Shown here in pieces: positions 1 to 6,111 of a DNA stretch of 9,259 nt. Position 1 is the stretch's first letter; every line of letters begins with the position of its first letter. Origin of the DNA: CAYZJV01 sp964473245 (GTDB taxonomy: Bacteria; Spirochaetota; Spirochaetia; Sphaerochaetales; Sphaerochaetaceae). The translations under genes and the position numbers were made by a program. Location of the stretch: contig CAYYOL010000060.1 in the NCBI GenBank assembly GCA_964473245.1, positions 1 to 9,259 on the forward strand, read 5' to 3'. Under the pieces are notes generated by a model, which was given only the letters and a program-made list of their open reading frames with translations, made no database searches and was not told where the DNA came from.

Positions 1-26
1 ACTCTACTTTTTTCCGTTTTTGCCGA

Positions 27-55
27 TTGCCTCCGGTTAGGGGCTCCAGTATACT
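27..55 (+). promoter_or_regulatory. Candidate sigma-70 promoter of the PAP2 gene
   Basis: A -35 element TTGCCT (27-32, 4/6 to consensus) is followed after a 17-bp spacer by a -10 element TATACT (50-55, 5/6). Transcription would start near 62. That leaves a leader of about 18 nt containing the ribosome binding site. The call rests on motif match and position only. Confidence 0.6.
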
Positions 56-67
56 GCAACGACAGAG

Positions 68-72
68 GGAGG
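68..72 (+). promoter_or_regulatory. Shine-Dalgarno site that decides the PAP2 start
   Basis: GGAGG at 68-72 lies 7 nt before the ATG at 80 but only 3 nt before the out-of-frame ATG at 76. The normal spacing therefore selects 80. The 76 ATG opens only an 83-codon shadow frame with no family resemblance. Confidence 0.75.
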
Positions 73-79
73 TGTATGC

Positions 80-991
80 ATGCAACTTGTCATCATGGAA
101 TTCTTTCAGAATATCTCTTCGCCGGTGCTCGACACCATGGTGGAGTGGATGACCATGCTGGGAGAGGAGACGGTCTTCATACTGGCCGTAGCGATCTTCC
201 TCTGGCTCGCTTCAAAGAAACGGGGATTCGCCATCTTCTCCACCCTCTTCACTTCGCTCATAGGTATGAGCATCCTCAAGGCGGTGGTACAGGCTCCCCG
301 CCCCTTCCAAGTTCTCGACTCCATTGAGGGTAAACGGCTCGCTACCGCAACAGGCTACTCATTTCCCAGTGGGCATACCACAGGAGCCGCATCGTTCTAT
401 AGCGCCCTCGCATACTCGTTGCGCAGGCGGTGGGTCTCAATTCTGTGTGCATTGGCAATCGTGCTTGTCGGTTTCTCACGCATGTATCTGGGAGTTCACT
501 GGCCGCTGGATGTCTTCGGTGGCCTCGCACTGGGTATCACGGTCACCATCGTAGCACACGACTGGTTCTCTCGCCTCTACGAACAACCAGAGCGGCTCAG
601 CCGCTTCTCGATCATCGCTGGATCGATCTCGTTGGCGCTAGGGATACTGCTTGCCCTTCTCATAGAGTTCTCTCTGGCCGATCCCGTGGGATTTTCCGAT
701 CCGGTGAAACTGTTCAGTCTCGCTGCCGGGGGCTACCTTGGCTTCTACTGGGAACAGCGCCTCATACAATACACCACCGACGGCACTCCAGTGATCAAGA
801 CCATTCGATTTCTTTTCGGCATCGTAGTCATAGTCGGCATCCAATCGCTGAAAGCCGTTCTGGGTGCGCACCTCATGGTGAGTGTCTTCCGCTATGCGGC
901 GATTGGTCTCTGGGTCACGGTGCTGTACCCCTACATCGGCACGAAGATCAAAGTCGCCGGGATGCCCCTGTTCTCCACTGAACCACAGTAG
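80..991 (+). CDS. PAP2-family membrane phosphatase (lipid phosphatase)
   Basis: This is an integral membrane phosphatase of the PAP2 (type 2 phosphatidic acid phosphatase) superfamily, 303 residues. All three signature motifs are present. Motif C1 is K67-x6-R74-P75, C2 is P96-S97-G98-H99, and C3 is S133-R134-x5-H140-x3-D144. By family knowledge H140 is the phosphohistidine nucleophile, with D144 assisting it, and H99 acts as the acid. Hydrophobic segments lie near 32-46, 51-66, 101-113, 118-131, 143-160, 176-197, 211-224, 243-260 and 268-286. The C-terminal membrane segments extend well past the minimal PAP2 core. The substrate cannot be read from sequence; undecaprenyl pyrophosphate, phosphatidylglycerophosphate or another lipid phosphate are all possible. 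It has its own promoter and is convergent with topA, 20 bp apart. An alternative ATG at 95 would remove five residues, but the ribosome binding site favours 80. Confidence 0.93.
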   Translation: MQLVIMEFFQNISSPVLDTMVEWMTMLGEETVFILAVAIFLWLASKKRGFAIFSTLFTSLIGMSILKAVVQAPRPFQVLDSIEGKRLATATGYSFPSGHTTGAASFYSALAYSLRRRWVSILCALAIVLVGFSRMYLGVHWPLDVFGGLALGITVTIVAHDWFSRLYEQPERLSRFSIIAGSISLALGILLALLIEFSLADPVGFSDPVKLFSLAAGGYLGFYWEQRLIQYTTDGTPVIKTIRFLFGIVVIVGIQSLKAVLGAHLMVSVFRYAAIGLWVTVLYPYIGTKIKVAGMPLFSTEPQ

Positions 992-1011
992 GATCCCAGC
1001 ATAGTTGTCTG

Positions 1012-3477
1012 TCAGCTCTTCTTCTTGGTTGTACTTCTCGTGCCCTTTCTTGCAGATTTCTTGGGGGGCTTGGCAGATTTGGACAGTTCGACCATCTGTG
1101 CCAGAGTCAACGATTTCAGAGCAGACTCATCATGTTTCATCTCTTTTGGCAATTGGAAATTGAGATCGCCGATCTTACCATAGAATCCGTACCTTCCACT
1201 GAAGATGCCAAGAGGATTGCCCTCGTACTCACCGAAATCGATGACAGGGGTCTGCACACCCTGTTTACCACCTGAGCCCTTCTTCCCGTTCTTCGGTTGC
1301 GCCAGCAATGCAAGTGCCTGCTCGAGTGTGACGGTGAAGACCTCCTGCTCGCTTTTCAGCGAACGAAACTCCTTTTCACACCCCACATAAGGCCCATATT
1401 TTCCGATATTCGTATAGACGGGCTTCTTGGACTCGGGGTGCAAGCCGAGGTTCTTCGGAAGCGAGAGCAGATCGAGAATCTCGGAACACTCCATGGTCTC
1501 GGGGTTTCTCCCTTTTGGGACACTGGCTCGCTTCGGCTTGGCATTCTCCTCTGTCTTCTCTCCCAGTTGGAAGTAGGGACCGAACTTGCCGGTAAGGAGG
1601 AACACCGGTAGACCCGACTTTGGATCGGTGCACACCGGCTCTGCTGCATCATTTCCATTCTCCTTCCGTTCGATGAGCTTCTCTATCTCCTCTTCGGTGA
1701 GCGTTCCGGGATAGATAGTTCGGGGAATCGAGACCGAACTCTGCGCATTCCCCTCATCGTCCCGCTTCTGGATATAGGGGCCGAATCTCCCGATCAGAAC
1801 AGGATACTCGCTGGAGATATGGGGCAATGCGATCAGCTTCGCCTCACCCGGTTTCACTTTCTCGATCTTACTGTCGACTTGCTGTTTCAGACCAGATTCT
1901 CCTTCGTAGAATCTTCTGAGAAAGTCGAGTCGGTCGACTGTTCCCTCGGCTATGCCATCAAGCTCGTTCTCCATTTTAGAAGTGAACTTGTAGTCCACCA
2001 GGTGGGTGAAGTGGTTCTCCAAGAGCTGAACCACGGCGAATCCGACGAAGGTCGGAACCAGGGCGGTCCCCTCCTTCACCACATACTCCTTCTCGAACAG
2101 TTTGTCGATGATGGTCGCATAGGTGGATGGTCGCCCGATACCCTCTTTCTCGAGTTCCTGCACCAGAGTCGCTTCGGTGAACCTAGCCGGCGGTTTCGTC
2201 TCATGGCCAAGCGGCTCGACGGATGTTGCCGTGAGCTTGTCATGCTCGCGCAACTTCGGGAGTAGTCTCTCTGAATCCTCAAGAGCGGCTTCGGGGTCAT
2301 CTTTGCCCTCTACATAGACCCGGATGAATCCAGGAAAGACGATTCTGTTTCCTGTGGCCGAAAATTGAGCATCGTCCACTTCGATCTTGACCGATGTCGT
2401 GGCCTTCACTGCCTCGGCCATCTGACTTGCCAGGGTCCGTTTCCAGATTATCTCGTACAGGGCATATTCGATACCGTGCAACCCGCTCTCACTTGGGTGT
2501 ACGAACGACTCTCCCGCAGGACGAATGGCTTCGTGAGCCTCCTGTGCAGATGAGCTTTTCGTAGCATATTGTCTTGGCGAGGCAGAGAGGTAGTCGAGAC
2601 CGAAGAGCTTTCCCGCTGCATCGCGTGCACCCCGAATACCCTCCTGGCTCAGCGTAGGCGAGTCTGTTCGCATATAGGTGATCAATCCACTCTCGTAGAG
2701 CTTCTGCGCTATCCGCATGGTGTCTTTCGCACTGAGTCGGAGCTTTCTACTCCCCTCCTGCTGCAGTGTCGAGGTTATGAACGGGGGTGCGGGACGCTGG
2801 TGCTTCTCCTTCTCCTCGACAGAGGTCACGCTCCACTGCCCCTGTGCNNNNNNNNNNNNNNNNNNNNNNNNNNNNNNNNNNNNNNNNNNNNNNNNNNNNN
2901 NNNNNNNNNNNNNNNNNNNNNNNNNNNNNNNNNNNNNNNNNNNNNNNGGAGACTGTACACGACCTGCAGAGAGCTTCGGTTGTGAGAGTTTGCGCCAGAG
3001 AACCGGCGAAAGGGAGTATCCGTAGAGCCTGTCCAGTATCCTTCTGGCCTCCTGCGCATTCACGAGCGCCATGTCGAGCTCCCGCCCATGATCAAGTGCA
3101 TGCAGGATCGCCTTTCGGGTGATTTCATGGAACACCATACGCTTTACGGGAACCTTTGGCTTGAGTATCTCAAGCAGATGCCAAGAGATGCTCTCACCTT
3201 CACGGTCTTCATCTGTTGCAAGCAGCAGCTCGGAACTCGTAGCGAGTTCGCTCTTGATCTCCTTGATGATTCGATCCTTTCCCTTCGCTACGACATACTT
3301 TGGCGCGTAGTTGTTTTCGACATCGATGGAGAGATCCTTCGCAGGAAGATCTCGTACATGCCCATTGCACGCAACGACGGAACAGTGCTCCGGTAGAAAT
3401 TTTTTGATGGTCCGTGCTTTTGTGGGAGACTCCACCACTATGAGCGTCTTGCCATCCGCGTTCTGTTTTTTTGCCAT
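1012..3477 (-). CDS. topA: DNA topoisomerase I (type IA), interrupted by assembly gap
   Basis: TopA relaxes negative supercoils through a transient 5'-phosphotyrosine link. The reading frame is 821 codons when 34 placeholder codons over the N-run are counted. The Toprim domain shows E16 and the acidic D89-x-D91-x-E93 cluster that binds Mg2+. The active-site tyrosine is Y268, in ITYMRTDS, with R270 beside it (placeholder numbering). The core ends around 515. Four GxxGPY-type repeats follow (563-568, 630-635, 692-697, and GRYGFY at 761-766), the C-terminal repeat type seen in many non-enterobacterial TopAs. I see no four-cysteine zinc ribbon of the E. coli kind. The tail (from about 803) is rich in Lys, Arg and Ser, plausibly for DNA contact. 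The ATG at 3477 has AAGGA 8 nt upstream. The gene is divergent from the LiaF-like gene and convergent with the PAP2 gene. Confidence 0.97.
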   Translation of the reverse strand: MAKKQNADGKTLIVVESPTKARTIKKFLPEHCSVVACNGHVRDLPAKDLSIDVENNYAPKYVVAKGKDRIIKEIKSELATSSELLLATDEDREGESISWHLLEILKPKVPVKRMVFHEITRKAILHALDHGRELDMALVNAQEARRILDRLYGYSLSPVLWRKLSQPKLSAGRVQSXXXXXXXXXXXXXXXXXXXXXXXXXXXXXXXXXXAQGQWSVTSVEEKEKHQRPAPPFITSTLQQEGSRKLRLSAKDTMRIAQKLYESGLITYMRTDSPTLSQEGIRGARDAAGKLFGLDYLSASPRQYATKSSSAQEAHEAIRPAGESFVHPSESGLHGIEYALYEIIWKRTLASQMAEAVKATTSVKIEVDDAQFSATGNRIVFPGFIRVYVEGKDDPEAALEDSERLLPKLREHDKLTATSVEPLGHETKPPARFTEATLVQELEKEGIGRPSTYATIIDKLFEKEYVVKEGTALVPTFVGFAVVQLLENHFTHLVDYKFTSKMENELDGIAEGTVDRLDFLRRFYEGESGLKQQVDSKIEKVKPGEAKLIALPHISSEYPVLIGRFGPYIQKRDDEGNAQSSVSIPRTIYPGTLTEEEIEKLIERKENGNDAAEPVCTDPKSGLPVFLLTGKFGPYFQLGEKTEENAKPKRASVPKGRNPETMECSEILDLLSLPKNLGLHPESKKPVYTNIGKYGPYVGCEKEFRSLKSEQEVFTVTLEQALALLAQPKNGKKGSGGKQGVQTPVIDFGEYEGNPLGIFSGRYGFYGKIGDLNFQLPKEMKHDESALKSLTLAQMVELSKSAKPPKKSARKGTRSTTKKKS
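2848..2947. other. Assembly gap (100 Ns) inside topA
   Basis: Exactly 100 Ns interrupt topA between LSAGRVQS (residue 176) and AQGQWSV. A round 100 is the usual placeholder for a gap of unknown size, so the true length is not known. The frame closes across the placeholder only because of its arbitrary length. In E. coli TopA, as I recall it, roughly 63 residues separate the equivalent landmarks, against 34 here. The missing DNA is therefore probably nearer 190 bp. Confidence 0.97.
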
Positions 3478-3536
3478 GAAAATTGTCCTTATCGAGCGCC
3501 GCCAGCAGTACAGATTGCGAGCACGCAGGAACTACA

Positions 3537-3565
3537 GTTATAGGAAGTGTAAAGGGTTTTGTCAA
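3537..3565 (-). promoter_or_regulatory. Strong sigma-70 promoter of topA
   Basis: Read on the - strand, TTGACA (3565-3560, perfect -35) is followed by a 17-bp spacer and TATAAC (3542-3537, 5/6 match to the -10). The expected start near 3530 gives a leader of about 52 nt that ends in AAGGA before the topA ATG. This is the best promoter in the window. Confidence 0.8.
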
Positions 3566-3593
3566 CGTGAATGTCACATCATTGACAGTGACA
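3560..3593. repeat. TGTCA/TGACA pentamer array, putative operator
   Basis: Four copies of one pentamer lie within 34 bp: TGTCA at 3560 and 3572, then its complement TGACA at 3583 and 3589. The inner pair forms a perfect inverted repeat TGTCA-N6-TGACA (3572-3587). An overlapping pair gives TGTCAC-N10-GTGACA (3572-3593). The first copy overlaps the topA -35 element. The third forms the candidate -35 of the divergent LiaF-like unit. A 5-N6-5 dyad has the geometry of CRP/FNR-family sites, but the pentamer itself does not identify a regulator. Confidence 0.45.
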
Positions 3594-3611
3594 CTCGAAT
3601 CGGAACACAAT
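3582..3611 (+). promoter_or_regulatory. Possible promoter of the LiaF-like/radical SAM unit
   Basis: A perfect -35 TTGACA (3582-3587) is followed by 18 bp and a weak -10 CACAAT (3606-3611, 4/6). The start site would fall at or next to the ATG at 3618, implying a leaderless or near-leaderless transcript. An alternative lies upstream: TTGCGA (3515-3520), 18 bp, TATAGG (3539-3544). That one would overlap the topA -10 on the other strand. Neither is convincing on its own. Confidence 0.35.
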
Positions 3612-3617
3612 GCCGAC

Positions 3618-4397
3618 ATGAAACAGGACACCTCAAAATTGGTTATAGGCCTTGTAATTATTCTCTTCGGTCTCTCGCTCATTCTCCGAACGGCAGGGGT
3701 CGAGTTCACCCTCTTCTTCACCGGCTGGTGGGCAGTGCTTATGATGGTCATCGCAATCATATCGATGGTCAGTGGAGATGTCGGTCCCGGAAACTTTGCA
3801 CTCCTTTCGTTGGGAGCCTATCTGTTCGCCGACCAGAGAAACTGGATCCCGCAGTGGTTCAACAGTGCCTACCTGATCGGGGCAGTGGTGATCGGTTTCG
3901 GCCTGCTGTTCATATTCGGCCCGAAGAAGGAACAGGAGACCTCACGAAGCGATTCGTACCAGTCTCGAAGTCACTCTCACAACCATCGGGAAAACAGTGG
4001 TGCACATCGGGACCCCCATGTTCGTGAGCGTACAAGTAGAGATCGCAGCACCAAGCGGAGAGCAGATGGTGATCCGAATCCGAGCTACACAGCTGTGTTC
4101 AGTGGCCAAGACATTCGTAACACTGCGAGCGATCTCGACGGTTGTACGCTGTTCGCGCTATTCGGCGGGCTGGATGTCGATTTCCGCGATGCGGTGATAA
4201 CTCGTGATATCGTCATAGATGCGACCGCATTCTTCGGAGGGATAGACCTGAAGCTCCCACAAGATGTCCGAGTCATAACGAGAGCGACCCCGCTGTTCGG
4301 AGGAGTCGACACGAAACGCGACACTCCCGAATCCGATGACCTTCCCACGGTAACCGTCCGTTGCCTCGTTGGCTTCGGTGGTATCGACATTGTCTGA
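3618..4397 (+). CDS. LiaF-like four-helix membrane protein
   Basis: The protein is 259 residues. Four hydrophobic helices fall near 7-24, 30-51, 60-71 and 84-101, the LiaI/LiaF-type membrane module. A hydrophilic linker (about 103-155) rich in Ser, His and Arg follows. The C-terminal domain (about 158-259) resembles the LiaF C-terminal family (DUF2154, 'cell wall-active antibiotics response'). It carries four FGG[LIV]D repeats at 182, 206, 227 and 253, which suggest a small beta-helical fold. In Firmicutes LiaF restrains the LiaRS envelope-stress two-component system. No histidine kinase or response regulator is present here, so a different partner is likely. I chose the ATG at 3618 because the first helix follows directly. 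The frame is open from 3483, and a GTG at 3567 behind AAAGGG is an alternative. The stop is separated by one base from the next start, so the two genes are probably co-translated. Confidence 0.8.
   Translation: MKQDTSKLVIGLVIILFGLSLILRTAGVEFTLFFTGWWAVLMMVIAIISMVSGDVGPGNFALLSLGAYLFADQRNWIPQWFNSAYLIGAVVIGFGLLFIFGPKKEQETSRSDSYQSRSHSHNHRENSGAHRDPHVRERTSRDRSTKRRADGDPNPSYTAVFSGQDIRNTASDLDGCTLFALFGGLDVDFRDAVITRDIVIDATAFFGGIDLKLPQDVRVITRATPLFGGVDTKRDTPESDDLPTVTVRCLVGFGGIDIV
4161..4388 (+). repeat. Four FGG[LIV]D repeats within the LiaF-like domain
   Basis: Imperfect repeats encode FGGLD (4161-4175), FGGID (4233-4247), FGGVD (4296-4310) and FGGID (4374-4388). Their spacing is 24, 21 and 26 residues. 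The DNA copies differ at wobble positions, so the repeat is conserved at protein level and is not a recent duplication. The spacing fits successive rungs of a beta-solenoid. Confidence 0.75.
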
Positions 4398-4398
4398 C

Positions 4399-6051
4399 AT
4401 GGATAATCGCCTACAGATCCGTCTGGTCGCATGTTCTCCCGAACAATCACCCATGGCCTATCCGTTAGGGGCTCTCTGCATACAGACCGCTCTTTCGACG
4501 AATGAGAAGCTGACTGGACGAGTCGATGTCGAGTTGACTCATGTGCTGGCAGATACCCATATACCCCACAAGGTGGCACGAGAGATCGCTTCGTTGAAGC
4601 CGGACGTCGTCGCCATTTCGCTGTACCTGTACAACCGACCATGGTTCGATACCTTTCTCGATGAGTTACTGCTCAACGATCCCACAACGAGAATCTTTGC
4701 CGGAGGGCCTGAAGCGGGTGCACATGCACAGGAGTTGCTGCGTCGGGGAGTCTTTTGCGTCATCCTGGGCGAGGGTGAGGAGAGCATCTGTCATGCGGTG
4801 GAACAACTGCTCGATGGCGAGCAGGTATCCGGGCCGGGTATCCAGACAGCAGACGCGCTACCCACCGCCCCAGCCTATCCTAGAGATCTCTCGAACCTCC
4901 GATCACCGGTGCTCTCCGGCGTGGCGAAACCCAGCGACTACGAAGGCGTGCTCTGGGAGATGACTCGCGGTTGTCCGTACCAATGCACGTTCTGTTTCGA
5001 ATCGAGGGGACACCGATCGGTGAGAACCTATCCTGTCGAACGCCTTGCAGCTGAGCTCGATCTATTCATTCGACATCAGGTCTCCCATGTGTTCGTCCTC
5101 GATCCGACTTTCAACATGAACCGACAGCGGACCATCGAGATGCTCACGCTCTTACAGCAGCGAGCTCCATCGAGTATGCATTTCACCTTCGAAGTGCGAG
5201 CTGAACTGCTCGATGACGAAACGGCTCTCCTGTTCGGATCCTTTCTCTGTTCGCTGCAAATTGGTTTGCAAAGTAGTGACAAACAGGTACTCAAGTCAAT
5301 CGGAAGGAGATTCGATCCCGATGTATTCTATCGAAAAATTTCGTTACTCAATACATATGGGGTCGTTTTCGGCCTTGATCTCATCATTGGCCTACCTGGA
5401 GACACGGAAAGCACATTCTCGGCAAGTCTCGACTATGCCATATCGTGCAGGCCAAGCAATCTCGATATCTTCGTGCTGGCTATCCTTCCCGGAACGCAAC
5501 TCGCACTCGATGCCGACGCCCTCGGCCTCCGCTATCAGCACGATAGTCCATACCTTCTCCTAGAGAGTCCCACCATGAGCGCTGAAGCTATCGGTCGAGC
5601 AGTGCGCCTCAAACAGGCATGCGACACACTCTATACCAGAGGTCGAGCAGTCATGTGGTTCCAGACAGCATGCAACGCACTCGAATGCAGGCCATCGACG
5701 CTCTTCTCACGCTTCGCAGATTATACCGAGGAGCATGATATCGATGATCAGGGGGATATCTACACGATCCAGGATCAGTTCATACGACACCAGTTCACCG
5801 TGGAGCACAAAGAGCATCTACTACCAGCCATGCTCAGTTTCCTGGAGTTGCATCAGGGTATCTCCTTTCTACAGGATACTGGAGAGAATCCTCACGTGTA
5901 CCTCCACTATCCTCCCGATTCTTTGGCGCTACTCGATACCGTCCCGGTAGCATCGTTCGTCGCGGAGCATGAGGCGTTCGATGAGCCAGTGGAGCACTTG
6001 GTGTTCTACCAGGATGATATTCTCTTTGTGGAACCGGTGGGATATGCCTAG
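4399..6051 (+). CDS. B12-binding-type radical SAM protein, function unknown
   Basis: The protein is 550 residues. An N-terminal Rossmann-like, B12-binding-type domain (about 1-125) contains AGGPEA (101-106) and ILGEGEE (122-128), both typical of this superfamily. The radical SAM domain (about 180-400) has the [4Fe-4S] motif C192-x3-C196-x2-C199, then IGLQS (288-292) and LIIGLPGDT (328-336). A C-terminal extension of about 130 residues resembles the DUF4080-type tails of anaerobe radical SAM proteins; that label is from memory and tentative. The canonical cobalamin DxHxxG motif is absent, and the nearest string is DTHIPH (52-57). The substrate is unknown; methylation or another radical reaction on a lipid, tRNA or peptide are all open. 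The frame is open from 4369, but the ATG at 4399, one base after the upstream stop, fits translational coupling and the domain start. Confidence 0.85.
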   Translation: MDNRLQIRLVACSPEQSPMAYPLGALCIQTALSTNEKLTGRVDVELTHVLADTHIPHKVAREIASLKPDVVAISLYLYNRPWFDTFLDELLLNDPTTRIFAGGPEAGAHAQELLRRGVFCVILGEGEESICHAVEQLLDGEQVSGPGIQTADALPTAPAYPRDLSNLRSPVLSGVAKPSDYEGVLWEMTRGCPYQCTFCFESRGHRSVRTYPVERLAAELDLFIRHQVSHVFVLDPTFNMNRQRTIEMLTLLQQRAPSSMHFTFEVRAELLDDETALLFGSFLCSLQIGLQSSDKQVLKSIGRRFDPDVFYRKISLLNTYGVVFGLDLIIGLPGDTESTFSASLDYAISCRPSNLDIFVLAILPGTQLALDADALGLRYQHDSPYLLLESPTMSAEAIGRAVRLKQACDTLYTRGRAVMWFQTACNALECRPSTLFSRFADYTEEHDIDDQGDIYTIQDQFIRHQFTVEHKEHLLPAMLSFLELHQGISFLQDTGENPHVYLHYPPDSLALLDTVPVASFVAEHEAFDEPVEHLVFYQDDILFVEPVGYA

Positions 6052-6061
6052 AACAATTCGC

Positions 6062-6091
6062 TTGATAGATGCAGAGGGTGTGGCGTATAGT
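6062..6091 (+). promoter_or_regulatory. Promoter of the lipoprotein gene
   Basis: TTGATA (6062-6067, 5/6) is followed by 18 bp and TATAGT (6086-6091, 5/6). Transcription would start near 6098, leaving only about 14 nt of leader. AGGAG (6101-6105) sits 6 nt before the ATG at 6112. It lies in the 60-bp gap after the radical SAM gene, so the lipoprotein can be expressed independently. Confidence 0.6.
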
Positions 6092-6111
6092 AGGCGAGAG
6101 AGGAGCATGAG

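Noticed and set aside
1..49. The T-rich start of the window as an intrinsic terminator of an upstream gene
   Set aside because: There are T-runs at about 8-13 and 17-21, but no GC-rich inverted repeat precedes them inside the window.
430..981. A 183-codon + strand frame inside the PAP2 gene
   Set aside because: It is out of frame with a gene carrying all PAP2 motifs. Its composition (rich in Arg, His, Ser) is typical of a shadow frame.
1819..2265. A 148-codon + strand frame antisense to topA
   Set aside because: It lies wholly opposite a conserved part of topA, with no ribosome binding site or domain resemblance.
3483..3617. The 45-codon N-terminal extension of the LiaF-like frame from ATG 3483
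   Set aside because: It would overlap the topA leader and promoter and has no domain content. The first helix begins right after the ATG at 3618.
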